Counted from the stretch's first letter, positions 1 to 9,674 are shown. The stretch: DNA of 64,000 bases from Amycolatopsis azurea DSM 43854 (GCF_001995215.1 NZ_MUXN01000001.1:181611-245610), one strand, 5' to 3'. Program-made: numbers and translations. Notes: generated from the letters alone by a model not told the origin.

Positions 1-39
1 TCGTCCACCGTTCACCAAGGGATGACAAGGAACTTCACT

Positions 40-903
40 ATGCGCGCACTTTCGCGCCCCATTTTCGTCTTCGTTCACGGCGGCTCCAGTAACGCACGGG
101 CATGGGGCCCGTTGCAGAACGAACTGGCTCTGCTCGGGTACCGCTCGCACGCCGTGGACCTGCCCGGTCACGGCGACCGTGCGGACAGCCCGTCCGCCTA
201 CTACCGGCAACCCCAGGATCTCGCGGCACTGGCGGCCGCGCCTTCCCCACTGCGCGGGGTCACGTTGCAGGACAACGTGAAGCACGTGGTGGACACCCTG
301 CGACTGCTTGCCGACGGGGGACCGCTCGTCCTGGTGGGCAACAGTCTCGGAGGGTTGACGATCAGTGCCGTCGCCAATGCCGCGCCGGAACTTCTCGACC
401 GTGTCGTATACCTCTCCGCACTCTGTCTCAGTGACCCGGCCATGCTCACCGAGCCATGGGACGTGGTCGACGACAACCTGCTGGACGACCTGGCGGCGCG
501 GATCACCGTGCCGGACGTGGACGAACCCGGTGTGGCCCGGCTGAACTGGCGCGGCGCCCACGGCGACCCGGCGTTGTTCGCCGAGTTGAAGGCCGCCATC
601 ATGGCCGACTCGACCGACCACCAGTTCCGGCTGCTGCTTGACTCCCTGGACCCGGATGAGAGCTACACGGTGCTCGAACCGGGGGCGTTGGTTCAGGCTG
701 ACGGATGGGGGCGTGTCCCGCACACCTACGTGCGCCTCGCCTCGGATCGCAGCATCACCCCGGCGGTCCAGGACTACATGATCCGCAAGGCCGACGAGTT
801 GACGCCGGACAACCCGTTCGAGGTGCACACCCTGGCCTCGTCACACGTCGGCTACTTCAGTAGGCCGCGGGACTTCGCCGACCTGCTGACAGGTCTCGTC
901 TGA
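40..903 (+). CDS. Alpha/beta-fold hydrolase
   Basis: A 287-residue alpha/beta hydrolase of the EstC-like type, probably a cytosolic esterase or amidase; the substrate cannot be read from sequence. The N-terminal VFVHGG loop would form the oxyanion hole, GNSLGG carries the nucleophile serine (about residue 102), and a late SSHVGYF histidine completes the triad. I chose the ATG at 40 because AAGGA lies about eight bases upstream. The in-frame ATG at 22 has AAGG almost touching it, which is too close. No signal peptide is seen. The gene converges on the small gene at 948, and its own promoter lies outside the window. Confidence 0.85.
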   Translation: MRALSRPIFVFVHGGSSNARAWGPLQNELALLGYRSHAVDLPGHGDRADSPSAYYRQPQDLAALAAAPSPLRGVTLQDNVKHVVDTLRLLADGGPLVLVGNSLGGLTISAVANAAPELLDRVVYLSALCLSDPAMLTEPWDVVDDNLLDDLAARITVPDVDEPGVARLNWRGAHGDPALFAELKAAIMADSTDHQFRLLLDSLDPDESYTVLEPGALVQADGWGRVPHTYVRLASDRSITPAVQDYMIRKADELTPDNPFEVHTLASSHVGYFSRPRDFADLLTGLV

Positions 904-947
904 GTTGGTGCCCTGGCGCCCTCCCGGCGCCAGGGCACTACCGCGAG

Positions 948-1292
948 CTAGCCGACCGGGAACATCGAACCGCCGGTCGAGGTGAACTGGGTGTCCAGCC
1001 GGACCGGACCGTGGTGGGGAGCCAAGACGATCGAAGCGTACGGGCTGGCGGACACGCCGTCCCCGTAGTTGGTGCTCAGGTGCGCGCTGACGTGGACGTT
1101 CCGGTCGGCGGGGACCTCGAACGTGATCGCACCCCACGAGACCACGTACTGCCTGCCGTCGATGCTCACGAAAGGCACGTAGATCCTTGCCAACGTGCCG
1201 AACGGGCGTATCTCGACGGTGAGCAGGCGGCGCGGGCCGTCGTGGTTGTCGACGTAGGGGATCACCCCGGGCCGGCTGGCCAGATCGCTCAT
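948..1292 (-). CDS. Small protein downstream of MBOAT acyltransferase
   Basis: A 114-residue protein I do not recognise. It has no signal peptide or membrane helix. It alternates short hydrophobic stretches with charged turns, as expected of an all-beta fold, and ends in a Thr/Ser/Gly-rich tail. It starts 12 bases after the stop of the MBOAT gene on the same strand, so the two are almost certainly cotranscribed. It may be a companion or acceptor protein for the acyltransferase, but that is inference from position only. Confidence 0.7.
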   Translation of the reverse strand: MSDLASRPGVIPYVDNHDGPRRLLTVEIRPFGTLARIYVPFVSIDGRQYVVSWGAITFEVPADRNVHVSAHLSTNYGDGVSASPYASIVLAPHHGPVRLDTQFTSTGGSMFPVG

Positions 1293-1304
1293 TCGCGGGC
1301 TCCC

Positions 1305-2738
1305 TCAGAACTGGTAGTAGAGGAACGGGCTGAACGTGCCGGTCGCGATCAGGATGGCCGCGTACACCAGCCCGACGGTCATCACGCCGATCCGCAGCGC
1401 CGTCGCCGGGCGGCTGCGTGACGACTCCAGCAGCGGCCCGGTCACCGGATGCGCGGGCAGGAACACGATCGCCAGCGCGCACAGCAGGATGAGCAGCCGC
1501 TGGTTGGTCACCGCGCTTTCGACGACGTCGGTGAGGCCGGTGAAGTCCGGCAGCACCATGTGCCCGATCATGCCGAGCGCGTGCGGCAGGTCCTTGGCGC
1601 GGAAGAACACCCAGCCGAACACCACCAGCACGAGCGTCAGCACGCGGCGGCCGATGCGGGCGACCTGGGTCTTCGGCGTGACGTCGTAGCCGAAGGCGCG
1701 TTCCACGATCAGCAGCGCGCCGTGGTAGATGCCCCAGATCAGGAACGTCCACTGCGCGCCGTGCCAGAACCCGGTCAGCACGAACACGATGCACAGGTTC
1801 CGGTACGTGTGCCCGGCGCCGGTCCGGTTGCCGCCCAGCGGGATGTAGACGTAGTCGCGGAACCAGCGCGACAGCGACATGTGCCAGCGCCGCCAGAACT
1901 CGGTGATGGTCACCGACGAATACGGCCGCGCGAAGTTCTCCGGGAGCCGGAAGCCGAGCATCCGCCCGAGCCCGATCGCCATGTCGGAGTACCCGGAGAA
2001 GTCGAAGAACAGCTGAAGCGTGTACCCGATCGCGCCGAGCCAGGCGATCGCGAAGGTCATCTGGTCCGATGGCGTGTTGAAGCAGGCGTCCACCATCGGG
2101 CTGAGCGAGTCCGCGATGATCGTCTTCTTGCACAGCCCGAGCGCGAAGCGCGGGAAGCCGGCGGCGATGTCGTCGAGGCGGTGCGACCGCTGCTGCGGCA
2201 GCTGGTCGGCGATCTCGCGGTACCGCACGATCGGCCCGGCCACCAGCTGCGGGAACATCGCGATGTACGCGGCGAACGACACCGGGTTGCGCAGCGCGCG
2301 GCGTTCACCGCGGTAGATGTCCACCACGTACGAGATGTGGTGGAACGTGTAGAACGAGATGCCGATCGGGATGACCAGGTCGGCGACCGGGAAGCCGCCG
2401 CCGAACCAATGCGTCACGGCCGCGATCTGCTGCGTCGCGAAGCCCGCGTACTTCCAGATCAGCAGCATGCCGACGTTGAGGCCGATGACCCCGAGCAGCA
2501 GCCGCTTGCGCCGCTTGTTCTGCAGGTCCCACGCGTTCGGCTCCAGCGCGGGCCCGGCCAGGAAGTTGACCACCATGCAGCCGAGCAGGACCAGCGTGTA
2601 CGGCCCGGCGCCGGTGGCGTAGAAGACCAGGCTGCCGACCGCGACGATGCCGTTCCGCCAGCTGCGCGGGCACAGCAGCACGGCGAGCAGTACCGCCGGC
2701 ATGAAGTACCACAGGAACAGTGGCGAAATGAACGACAT
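1305..2738 (-). CDS. MBOAT family O-acyltransferase (AlgI-like)
   Basis: A 477-residue polytopic membrane protein of the MBOAT family, which moves acyl groups across or at the membrane onto polysaccharides or proteins. About ten hydrophobic segments run through the chain. The family motifs are clear: FWRRWHMSLSRWF with His286, and GFWHGAQW with His326, the expected catalytic histidine. The length and the WRRWHMSLS motif match the AlgI/DltB branch, so a wall or exopolysaccharide acceptor is likely but unproven. No AlgJ-like partner (SGNH fold) is next to it. The only companion is the small gene immediately downstream. Confidence 0.9.
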   Translation of the reverse strand: MSFISPLFLWYFMPAVLLAVLLCPRSWRNGIVAVGSLVFYATGAGPYTLVLLGCMVVNFLAGPALEPNAWDLQNKRRKRLLLGVIGLNVGMLLIWKYAGFATQQIAAVTHWFGGGFPVADLVIPIGISFYTFHHISYVVDIYRGERRALRNPVSFAAYIAMFPQLVAGPIVRYREIADQLPQQRSHRLDDIAAGFPRFALGLCKKTIIADSLSPMVDACFNTPSDQMTFAIAWLGAIGYTLQLFFDFSGYSDMAIGLGRMLGFRLPENFARPYSSVTITEFWRRWHMSLSRWFRDYVYIPLGGNRTGAGHTYRNLCIVFVLTGFWHGAQWTFLIWGIYHGALLIVERAFGYDVTPKTQVARIGRRVLTLVLVVFGWVFFRAKDLPHALGMIGHMVLPDFTGLTDVVESAVTNQRLLILLCALAIVFLPAHPVTGPLLESSRSRPATALRIGVMTVGLVYAAILIATGTFSPFLYYQF

Positions 2739-2838
2739 CGGTGCGGGGTCCCCCAGGGCGGTTACGCGTTATCCGCTGGTGACCTTAGCCTGCGAGCCCC
2801 GCCCGGTGTCGATGAACTACGTGTGACGAAGTGCGGGG

Positions 2839-3795
2839 TCAGACACGTCCCGCGATACGGCGGCGGCGCGCCACCTCGGCCAGCAGCACCCCGGCGGCGA
2901 CCGAGGCGTTGAGCGACTCGACACCGGCGGACATCGGGATCGACACGGTCGCGTCGCAGGTCTCGCGCACGAGCCGGGACAGGCCGCGGCCCTCCGAGCC
3001 GAGCACGATGACCAGCGGGTCCGCCGCGAGGTCCAGTTCGTCGATGTCGACCGAGCCGTCCGCGTCGAGGCCGACGACCATCAGGCCGTCGTCCTTCCAC
3101 GCCTTCAGCTGACGGGTCAGGTTGGTCGCGACGGCGATCGGCAGCTTGGCGGCGGTACCGGCGGAGGTCCGCCACGCGACCGCGGTCATGCCCGCGCTGC
3201 GCCGCTCCGGCAGCAGGACGCCCTGCGCGCCGAACGCGGCGGCCGACCGGATCACCGCGCCGAGGTTGCGCGGGTCGGTGACGCCGTCGAGCGCGACGAA
3301 CAGCGGGGTCTGGCCCGAGTCCTTCGCCACCGACATCAGGTCGCGCGGGTCGGCGTAGACGAACGGCGGGACCTGCAGCCCGAGGCCCTGGTGCATGGCC
3401 CGGTTGGTCTTGCGGTCGAGCTCCTCGCGCGGGATCTCCAGGATCGAGATGCCCTTGTCGCCGGCGAGCCGGACGGCCTCGTTGACGCGGTCGTCGATCT
3501 CGATGTTGATCGCGACGTACAGCGCGGTGGCCGGGACGTCGGCGCGCAGCGCCTCGACCACCGGGTTGCGCCCGGCGATCAGCTCCGGCTTGTCGGCCTT
3601 CTTCTGCCGGGCCTGTTCCTTGCGGTCACGCGCGTTCGAGATCCGGTACGCCTTGTGCCCGGGCCGGTCTTCGGCCTTGGGCGTCGGGCCCTTGCCTTCG
3701 AGGCCCTTCCGGCGCTGGCCGCCGGAGCCGACGACCTGACCCTTCTTCGTGCCGGGCTTGCGAATAGCGCCCTGGCGCCGGGAGTTGCCTGCCAT
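2839..3795 (-). CDS. rlmB: 23S rRNA (guanosine-2'-O-)-methyltransferase RlmB
   Basis: SPOUT/TrmH-family methyltransferase that 2'-O-methylates G2251-equivalent of 23S rRNA using SAM. The three SpoU motifs are present in order near the C-terminus: NLGAVIRSA, then [11 protein letters not shown], then [13 protein letters not shown], which together form the knotted SAM site. A basic N-terminal extension ([20 protein letters not shown]) is followed by the substrate-binding L30e-like domain. The ATG at 3795 is chosen because AAGGA sits about eight bases upstream; a longer frame to 3852 would run into cysS. It lies 35 bases after cysS, the mycobacterial cysS-rlmB order. Confidence 0.95.
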   Translation of the reverse strand: MAGNSRRQGAIRKPGTKKGQVVGSGGQRRKGLEGKGPTPKAEDRPGHKAYRISNARDRKEQARQKKADKPELIAGRNPVVEALRADVPATALYVAINIEIDDRVNEAVRLAGDKGISILEIPREELDRKTNRAMHQGLGLQVPPFVYADPRDLMSVAKDSGQTPLFVALDGVTDPRNLGAVIRSAAAFGAQGVLLPERRSAGMTAVAWRTSAGTAAKLPIAVATNLTRQLKAWKDDGLMVVGLDADGSVDIDELDLAADPLVIVLGSEGRGLSRLVRETCDATVSIPMSAGVESLNASVAAGVLLAEVARRRRIAGRV

Positions 3796-3830
3796 GAGTG
3801 AGAATCCTTGAGCTAGAAACCGAGTAAGTG

Positions 3831-5222
3831 TCAGACGTCCTTGACGGTCCACTGTGGACCGTTCGGGGTGTCTTCCACCACGATGCCCGCCTGCTGGAGG
3901 CGGTCACGCGCGGCGTCCGCACGGGCGAAGTCCTTCTCGGCGCGGGCCTGCTGCCGTTCGGTGAGCAGCCCTTCCACGAGATCGGACAGCGCCTGCCGGG
4001 TGGGCGTCTCATTGCCGCCCGCCTCGGACCAGCGCGCGGAGAGCGGGTCGAGGCCGAGCACGTCGGTCATCGCGCGCACGGAGGCGGCGATTTCGAGTGC
4101 CTTGGAATTGTCGGCCGCGTCGAGGGCCGCGTTACCGTCGCGGACCGTGTTGTGCAGCACTGCGAACGCCTGCGGGGTGGCCAGGTCGTCGTCGAGGGCG
4201 GCGGCGAATCCGGCCGGGACCTCGCCGATCCGCACCTCGCCCGCGATGCCCGCCGTGCGCCGGAGGAACTGCTCGATCCTCCGGTAGCCCTGTGCGGCCT
4301 CGGTGAGCGCTCCGTCGGAGTACTCGATCGTCGACCGGTAATGCGGCTGGACCAGGTAATACCGCAGTTCGGGCGCCCGGTAGTTCTTGATCATCTCCGG
4401 GATCGACACCGTGTTGCCCAGCGATTTCGACATCTTTTCGCCGGACATGGTCACCCACGCGTTGTGCAGCCAGAATCGCGCGAACGGATCGCCCGCCGCG
4501 TTGGACTGGGCGCGCTCGTTCTCGTGGTGCGGGAACACCAGGTCGACGCCGCCGCCGTGGATGTCGAACTCCGCGCCGAGGTACGCCGTCGCCATCGCCG
4601 AGCATTCGAGATGCCAGCCGGGACGACCGGAGCCCCACGGCGTCGGCCACGACGGCTCGCCCGGCTTCGCGCTCTTCCACAGCGTGAAGTCGCGCGGGTC
4701 GCGCTTGCCCTCGCCGAGGCTCTCGCCCTGCTGGACCTCGTCGAGCTTCTGGCCGGACAGATCGCCGTAGCCGTCGAACGCCTTGACCGAGAAGTACACG
4801 TCGCCGCCCGAGGCGTACGCGTGGCCGCCGTCGATCAGCCGTTGCATCAGCTCGACCATCTGCGTCACGTGGCCCGTCGCCCGCGGGGCGATCGAAGGCG
4901 GCAAGCAGCCCAGCGACTCGTACGCCGACTCGAAGGCGCGCTCGTGCGTGGCCGCCCACTCCCACCAGGGACGATCCGCCGCGGCGGCCTTGGTGAGGAT
5001 CTTGTCGTCGATGTCGGTGACGTTGCGGACCATCAGCACGTCGAGTCCACTGTGGACGAGCCAGCGACGGAGGACGTCGTAGTTCAGCGCGCCGCGGACG
5101 TGGCCGATATGCGGGATGCCCTGCACGGTGGCACCACACACGTACATGGACGCCGTTCCGCTACGGGCAGGATGGAACTCCCGCACGCTTCGGGTCGCGG
5201 TGTCATAGAGGTGTAGTGCCAC
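3831..5222 (-). CDS. cysS: Cysteinyl-tRNA synthetase
   Basis: Class I aminoacyl-tRNA synthetase of 463 residues that charges tRNA-Cys. The HIGH signature is seen as PHIGH around residue 38-41, the KMSKS loop as [10 protein letters not shown], and the zinc ligands as Cys29, the Cys of WHLECSAMA and the HHENE motif. Length is normal for the bacterial enzyme. It leads directly into rlmB on the minus strand. Two copies of the 11-bp motif TCCACTGTGGA (3848 and 5046) fall inside the gene. Confidence 0.97.
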   Translation of the reverse strand: MALHLYDTATRSVREFHPARSGTASMYVCGATVQGIPHIGHVRGALNYDVLRRWLVHSGLDVLMVRNVTDIDDKILTKAAAADRPWWEWAATHERAFESAYESLGCLPPSIAPRATGHVTQMVELMQRLIDGGHAYASGGDVYFSVKAFDGYGDLSGQKLDEVQQGESLGEGKRDPRDFTLWKSAKPGEPSWPTPWGSGRPGWHLECSAMATAYLGAEFDIHGGGVDLVFPHHENERAQSNAAGDPFARFWLHNAWVTMSGEKMSKSLGNTVSIPEMIKNYRAPELRYYLVQPHYRSTIEYSDGALTEAAQGYRRIEQFLRRTAGIAGEVRIGEVPAGFAAALDDDLATPQAFAVLHNTVRDGNAALDAADNSKALEIAASVRAMTDVLGLDPLSARWSEAGGNETPTRQALSDLVEGLLTERQQARAEKDFARADAARDRLQQAGIVVEDTPNGPQWTVKDV

Positions 5223-5268
5223 CCTAAAAGGGTACGGGGTCGGCGTGAGCGGTGTCGCAGTGACCGTA

Positions 5269-5964
5269 TTACAGCAGGTTATGGGTACGCAGGGCGCTCA
5301 GCAGGGCATCTGGCCGCTCGGTCGTCGGCAGCGGCTCTACCAGCGCGAACGCGCAGCCGATCTCGCGTGCGGCGCCGTCGGCCTCCTCGCTGTCGCCGAC
5401 CATCAGCGTCTCCGCCGGGTCGACGCCGAGCCGCTCGATCGCGGTGCGGAAGATCTCCGGCTCCGGCTTCACCGCTCCGACCTCGAACGACAGAATGAAC
5501 TCGTCGACGAAGGCGTCCCAGCCCCGGATGCCGAAGGCCGGCCGGATGTCGAAGGCGATGTTGCTCAGCACCCCGAGCTTCACGCCTTTGCCCGAGACTC
5601 CCTTGAGGACGGCTTCGGTGTCCGGGTACGGCGTCCACTGGGTGGGATCGATCAGCCGGTTGTAGAGCGCGACGGCCTGGTCGGCGTGCGGCACCCCGGA
5701 CTGCTTGAGGACCTCGAGGTACACCTTGCGGTGGAGCACCGGGTCGCGGTCGCGGTTGTGCCAGGCGTGCAGGTGTTCCTCGTCGAGATCGACGACCTGG
5801 CCGACCGGCGCGGTCATCCGGCGCATCAGTTCGGTCTGGGCTTCGAGGTCGAGGCTTTCGCCGTCGTGGTCGGTGAGATCGGCGAGCCAGGTCTCGTCCT
5901 GCTCGAGCCGGAAGACCGTGCCGGAGAAGTCGAACAACACAGCGCGAAAGGTCACGTGGTCCAC
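5269..5964 (-). CDS. HAD-superfamily hydrolase
   Basis: About 231 residues of haloacid-dehalogenase fold, probably a small-molecule phosphatase in the cytosol. Motif I is FDFSGTVF, where the usual DxDGT has become DFSGT, so the second acidic residue (general acid/base) is replaced by serine. Motif II is LGVLSNI, motif III the lysine in [10 protein letters not shown], and motif [10 protein letters not shown]. The altered motif I could reduce phosphatase activity. The start is uncertain: in-frame GTGs lie at 5973, 5964 and 5955 with no convincing ribosome-binding site; 5964 is a compromise. The gene interrupts the ispF-cysS pair of mycobacteria. Confidence 0.8.
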   Translation of the reverse strand: MDHVTFRAVLFDFSGTVFRLEQDETWLADLTDHDGESLDLEAQTELMRRMTAPVGQVVDLDEEHLHAWHNRDRDPVLHRKVYLEVLKQSGVPHADQAVALYNRLIDPTQWTPYPDTEAVLKGVSGKGVKLGVLSNIAFDIRPAFGIRGWDAFVDEFILSFEVGAVKPEPEIFRTAIERLGVDPAETLMVGDSEEADGAAREIGCAFALVEPLPTTERPDALLSALRTHNLL

Positions 5965-6009
5965 ATTAGCCACGATCGGGGGGTTCTCGCCTCTCTCCGC
6001 GTGTGAGAT

Positions 6010-6052
6010 GAAAGGTCCTTTCCCGGCGGGTTTCGCGGGGAAAGGACCTTTC
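6010..6052. repeat. Palindromic intergenic element (GAAAGGTCCTTTC core)
   Basis: Perfect inverted repeat with 15-bp arms, GAAAGGTCCTTTCCC and its complement, around a 13-base loop. It lies between the FDOR gene ending at 6063 and the HAD gene starting near 5964, both on the minus strand, so it may act as a terminator or processing hairpin. The arm itself is nearly self-complementary, as in the other elements of this family in the window. Confidence 0.8.
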
Positions 6053-6062
6053 GCGGAACGGG

Positions 6063-6458
6063 TCAGGCGGCGTTGCCGGTGATCTTGGTGGGCGTGACGC
6101 GGACCAGCACGCGGACGACCTCCGCCGGCTCGTCCGGGTAGTCCTTGCCGAGGTACTTGTGCGAGAGCTCGTTGATCAGCTCGCGCCCGCCCTCGTCGGT
6201 CATCTCCACGGTCCCGCGGATCTCGACGTAGTTGTACGGGTTCTCCTGCTCGAAGACCGAGACGGACACCCGCGGGTCCCTGGCCATGTTCCGCTCCTTG
6301 AGACGGCCGCGGACGGTCGCGAAGATCAGCGTGTCGCCGTCCCGCTTCGCCCACAGCACGGACGTCTGCGCGGAGCCGTCGGCGTTGATGGTCGCGAGGA
6401 CCGGGAAGTTGTTGCCGTCGAGGAGTTTCTTGGTCGCGTCGTTGAAGGTCACACCCAT
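6063..6458 (-). CDS. F420/FMN-binding PPOX-class oxidoreductase (FDOR-B)
   Basis: A 131-residue split-barrel flavoprotein of the pyridoxamine-phosphate-oxidase-like fold, the group that in actinomycetes uses F420 or FMN. Characteristic stretches are FPVLATINADGSAQTSVLWA, a GRLKERNMARDPRVSVSV segment for cofactor phosphate binding, and YVEIRGTVEMT. It shares strong similarity along its full length with the gene just upstream (6481-6876), so the two are a tandem duplication. The substrate is unknown. Confidence 0.88.
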   Translation of the reverse strand: MGVTFNDATKKLLDGNNFPVLATINADGSAQTSVLWAKRDGDTLIFATVRGRLKERNMARDPRVSVSVFEQENPYNYVEIRGTVEMTDEGGRELINELSHKYLGKDYPDEPAEVVRVLVRVTPTKITGNAA

Positions 6459-6480
6459 GTCCGAATCCTAATCGGCCTGA

Positions 6481-6876
6481 TCAACGAACGTTCCCGGCGA
6501 TCCGATCGACCCGCAGGCGGACGATCACCCGTTCGACCTCCGGGCCCTCCGGCGGGGCGTCCTTGCCGAGGTACTTGTGGCTGAGCGTCTTCGGCAACGT
6601 CTTTCCGGGATCCGGGGTGATCGTGACCGTGCCGCGCAGTTGCGTGTGCCGGTACGGGTTCTCCGCGTCGGTGATCGACACGCTCGCGCGAGGATCGCGA
6701 CGGAGGTTTCGCACCTTCAACCTGTCTTCGGTGGCGCTGAAGACCAGATCGCCGTCGTCGAGGCCCACCCAGATGACCGAGGTCTGCGGGCCGCCGTCGG
6801 CGTCCAGTGTGGCCACGGTCGCGAAGTTCTTGCCGTCCACCAGTTCGCGGACCGGTTCGGGAAGTGTGACTGCCAT
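6481..6876 (-). CDS. F420/FMN-binding PPOX-class oxidoreductase, tandem paralogue
   Basis: A second 131-residue FDOR-B protein, the same length as its neighbour and aligned to it without obvious gaps. It has FATVATLDADGGPQTSVIWV, DRLKVRNLRRDPRASVSI and an LSHKYLGKD motif that is identical in both copies. Only 22 bases separate the two reading frames, so they should be cotranscribed. Differences cluster in loops that line the substrate pocket in this family, suggesting related but not identical substrates (inference). Confidence 0.88.
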   Translation of the reverse strand: MAVTLPEPVRELVDGKNFATVATLDADGGPQTSVIWVGLDDGDLVFSATEDRLKVRNLRRDPRASVSITDAENPYRHTQLRGTVTITPDPGKTLPKTLSHKYLGKDAPPEGPEVERVIVRLRVDRIAGNVR

Positions 6877-6904
6877 GACAGCCCGAACCGGCTCCCGGCC
6901 CGGG

Positions 6905-7375
6905 CTATTCCTGTGACGGCAGCAGCAACGCCGTCGCGAACGCCGCGATGCCCTCGCCGCGTCCGGTCAGGCCGAGCCCGTCGGTCGTCGTCCCGGAGAC
7001 GCTCACCGGTCCGCCGACAGCCTCGCTCAGCACCTTCTGCGCCTCTTCGCGGCGCTTGCCGACGCGCGGCGCGTTGCCCACGATCTGAACGGTCGCGTTC
7101 CCGACGGTCCAGCCGCCCGCCTCGACCAGGCGCCGTGCTTCCGCGAGGAACTCGACACCGTGCTTGCCCGCCCAGCGCGGATCGCCCGTGCCGAACACCG
7201 CGCCGAGATCGCCGAGCCCGGCCGCGGACAGCAGCGCGTCGCACAACGCGTGCGCCGCGACGTCGCCGTCGGAATGGCCCGCGCACCCGTCGACGCCGGG
7301 CCAGAGGAGACCGGCGATCCAGCACTCGCGGCCCGCCTCGATCGGATGGACGTCGACGCCGTTGCCGATCCTCAA
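6905..7375 (-). CDS. ispF: 2-C-methyl-D-erythritol 2,4-cyclodiphosphate synthase
   Basis: Fifth enzyme of the non-mevalonate isoprenoid pathway: it cyclises CDP-ME-2-phosphate to MEcPP. The 156-residue chain has the metal ligands Asp8, His10 (VDVHP) and His42, the [19 protein letters not shown] signature, and the C-terminal [14 protein letters not shown] loop. The start is TTG at 7375, whose TTGA overlaps the ispD stop (TGA at 7372-7374), a tight translational coupling. Length and motifs are normal, unlike its partner IspD. Confidence 0.95.
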   Translation of the reverse strand: MRIGNGVDVHPIEAGRECWIAGLLWPGVDGCAGHSDGDVAAHALCDALLSAAGLGDLGAVFGTGDPRWAGKHGVEFLAEARRLVEAGGWTVGNATVQIVGNAPRVGKRREEAQKVLSEAVGGPVSVSGTTTDGLGLTGRGEGIAAFATALLLPSQE

Positions 7376-8034
7376 AGCACATCCTCTTTTCCTGCCACTG
7401 CGATCGCTTCCGCGAGCGTCAGTTCGAACGAAGTGGTGACGCGCATCGCGTCGGGGTGCCCGGCGATGGTGTGCGCGCCGTCCAGAGACGGTTTATCGGC
7501 ATACGAGAGAAAAGTCTCACGGGTGAAGCCGAGCGGGGTTTGCGCCGTACGCAGGTGTGCGCGGTCTTCGGTTCCGGTGATCACCTTCGCCGCATCGGTC
7601 ACCTTCACGGTGTCCGCCATCGGCAGTACGGGAACCACGAAAGACGAACCCGCACGGACCGCGTCCGCGACGGCACGGACCGTGTCCGCGGGAGTGAAAG
7701 CGCGCAAGGCGTCGTGCACGAGGAAGACCGGATTCCCGGCGATTTCCCTTTCGACGGTGTCGAATGCGTGTTTGAGTGACCGCCCGGGTACTATCCGGCA
7801 TCGCCGATCGGAACCGCTGTTCTCCAAGCCGCCGAGAGCGGCCGAAAACAAATCAGCACACCGCTCGGGGGCCGCCACGACCACCAGATCGAGATCCGGC
7901 AGAGCGAGCAGCCCCCGCACAGTGTGCGTGAGTAGAGCTTCACCATTGACCGGCGCGAGAGCGAGCTCCGCGTCGGAGGCATGGTGTCGAACGACAGTGA
8001 CGAACACGATTGTGCTCATATGGACGGTGCTCAT
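7372..8034 (-). CDS. ispD: IspD-family protein lacking the CTP-binding loop
   Basis: Position (carD-ispD-ispF) and the middle of the chain identify 2-C-methyl-D-erythritol 4-phosphate cytidylyltransferase: [32 protein letters not shown] and [15 protein letters not shown] match IspD blocks. The N-terminal glycine-rich PAAGxGxR...PK loop, which holds CTP and carries the essential Arg and Lys, is missing; residues there read [17 protein letters not shown]. The usual TDDAS block is also lost. The protein may be inactive or much changed. The start is ambiguous: a 15-bp tandem repeat creates ATGs at 8034 and 8019, both reading MST. Confidence 0.8.
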   Translation of the reverse strand: MSTVHMSTIVFVTVVRHHASDAELALAPVNGEALLTHTVRGLLALPDLDLVVVAAPERCADLFSAALGGLENSGSDRRCRIVPGRSLKHAFDTVEREIAGNPVFLVHDALRAFTPADTVRAVADAVRAGSSFVVPVLPMADTVKVTDAAKVITGTEDRAHLRTAQTPLGFTRETFLSYADKPSLDGAHTIAGHPDAMRVTTSFELTLAEAIAVAGKEDVL

Positions 8035-8093
8035 ATGTGCGCGATCGTAGTGGTATCCCGCGCAGCCTCACCTGGCGTGGGAGATCCGCCGGT

Positions 8094-8585
8094 TCAGACT
8101 GCCGCGGTTTCCAGAACTTCGTCGAGGAGGACTTCAGCCTTGTCCTCGTCGGTGCCCTCCGCGAGCGCGAGCTCGCTGACCAGAATTTGCCGCGCCTTCG
8201 CCAGCATGCGTTTCTCGCCGGCTGAAAGTCCGCGGTCCTTCTCTCGCCGCCAGAGGTCGCGCACCACTTCAGCCACCTTGTTCACATCGCCGGAGGCGAG
8301 CTTCTCGAGGTTGGCCTTGTACCGACGAGACCAGTTGGTGGGCTCTTCGGTGTGCGGAGCACGCAGAACGTCGAAAACCTTGTCCAGTCCTTCTTGCCCG
8401 ACGACATCACGAACACCGACGATCTCGGCGTTGTCAGCGGGCACGCGAACCGTAAGATCCCCTTGCGCGACTTTGAGGACGAGGTACTTCTTCTCCTCGC
8501 CCTTGATCACGCGGGTCTCGATGGCTTCGATGAGTGCGGCACCGTGGTGCGGGTAGACGACGGTCTCTCCGACCTTGAAAACCAT
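8094..8585 (-). CDS. carD: CarD-type RNA polymerase-binding transcription factor
   Basis: A 163-residue global regulator that binds the RNA polymerase beta subunit and stabilises the open complex. The N-terminal Tudor-like RNA polymerase interaction domain starts [17 protein letters not shown] and ends near residue 60. The basic helical DNA-binding domain includes the conserved [13 protein letters not shown] segment with the wedge tryptophan, then [17 protein letters not shown]. It heads the run carD-ispD-ispF and diverges from the lipoprotein-radA pair, the same arrangement as in mycobacteria. A TAAGAT -10-like sequence lies about 30 bases upstream of the ATG. Confidence 0.97.
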   Translation of the reverse strand: MVFKVGETVVYPHHGAALIEAIETRVIKGEEKKYLVLKVAQGDLTVRVPADNAEIVGVRDVVGQEGLDKVFDVLRAPHTEEPTNWSRRYKANLEKLASGDVNKVAEVVRDLWRREKDRGLSAGEKRMLAKARQILVSELALAEGTDEDKAEVLLDEVLETAAV

Positions 8586-8882
8586 GTGTCCTCTGCCCCT
8601 TTCGCTGAATTCATCTTAGCACGTGCCGACGAGGCCCACCTAGCGGCCCGCGATCGTCGTCGCAGGTCAGCGGCCTGACGGTGGTCCGCCCGGGGGTTGA
8701 CAAACCCAATTCGCCCGTGCTCATGCAGGTGAGAAGCGAACGTTTTCCAAATCCTTTGTGGACGGTTGATCTTGGGCACGTCACCGCATTGGTGGCGTGT
8801 CAACACGCACCGGGTTCTCCGCCCGCGAAGCCGCCCGGCTAGTCTTCGCGGTGAAGAGGCCGTGAGATGGAAGGACTCCGAC

Positions 8883-9614
8883 GTGAGGCTGCAGAATCGT
8901 CGCGTGTTCGGCGCAGGTGTGCTGGCGCTCGGCGCCGCGCTCGTGCTCGCCGGCTGCGGTGCTGGTCAGATCACCCAGACCGACTCGCAGCAGCCCGCGG
9001 TCAACGGGACGTACGCGCAGGCTAAGGAGCTGGTGCTGCGGAACGCCGCGCTCCAGTTCCCGACCGAAGGCCAGGCGTACCCGGCCGGTGCCGCCGTGCC
9101 GCTGACGCTGACCATCGTGAACCAGGGCAAGCAGGACGACGAGCTCGTCTCCGTCTCCTCCGAGGCCGCCACCGGTGACGCCAAGATCACCGGCGCCAAG
9201 ACCGTCGTCGCGAGCCACGCTCTCGTGATCGGCCCGTCCGACTCGGTCGAGTCGACGAAGGAGGCCGCTCCGACGAGCGCCCCCTCGTCCGCGCCGCCGT
9301 CTTCGGGTACCCCGTCTTCCTCGGGCGCTCCTTCGAGCAGCCAGTCCGGCGCCCCGTCGTCGTCGGAGGTCGCCGGGACGGTCACGCCGTCCGCCGGCCC
9401 GGAGTCGTCCGCCGCGCCGGGCGAGGTCGGCAAGGCCACGATCGTGCTGCAGGGCCTGAAGCAGCCGGTGTGGGCGGGTCAGACGATCAAGGTCACCTTC
9501 GTCTTCAAGAACTCCGGCTCGGTCACGCTGGAACTGCCGGTCGCCGCGCCGTCGCACCCGGGCAGCCGGGCCCCGGCGCCGGAGAAGCCCAAGGCCGAGG
9601 GCGGCGGGCACTAA
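8883..9614 (+). CDS. LpqE-like lipoprotein
   Basis: A 243-residue exported lipoprotein. The N-terminus is basic, then hydrophobic, ending in the lipobox LAGC, with the lipidated cysteine near residue 23. A folded domain follows, then a long Ser/Pro/Ala-rich linker (roughly residues 140-190) and a second short beta domain with LQGLKQPVWAGQ. It sits between carD and radA, where mycobacteria have lpqE, so I call it LpqE-like by synteny. GTG at 8883 is chosen because AAGGA lies about eight bases upstream; GTG at 8862 is an alternative. Confidence 0.88.
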   Translation: MRLQNRRVFGAGVLALGAALVLAGCGAGQITQTDSQQPAVNGTYAQAKELVLRNAALQFPTEGQAYPAGAAVPLTLTIVNQGKQDDELVSVSSEAATGDAKITGAKTVVASHALVIGPSDSVESTKEAAPTSAPSSAPPSSGTPSSSGAPSSSQSGAPSSSEVAGTVTPSAGPESSAAPGEVGKATIVLQGLKQPVWAGQTIKVTFVFKNSGSVTLELPVAAPSHPGSRAPAPEKPKAEGGGH

Positions 9615-9631
9615 GCTTCCATAGACGGGCT

Positions 9632-9674
9632 GAAGGGGCCCTTCACCGCATGCGATGCGGTGAAGGGCCCCTTC
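9632..9674. repeat. Palindromic intergenic element (GAAGGGGCCCTTC core)
   Basis: Perfect 20-bp arms (GAAGGGGCCCTTCACCGCAT and its complement) around a 3-base loop, right after the lipoprotein stop. It likely forms a strong RNA hairpin that could terminate or protect the transcript before radA. A partial second unit (GGGGAAAGTTCCCTTC) follows to about 9706. The next copy at 14894 has nearly the same arms. Confidence 0.85.

Noticed and set aside
7160..8050. Plus-strand frame of 296 codons opposite ispF and ispD
   Set aside because: Shadow of the two minus-strand genes, with Ser/Arg/Ala bias.
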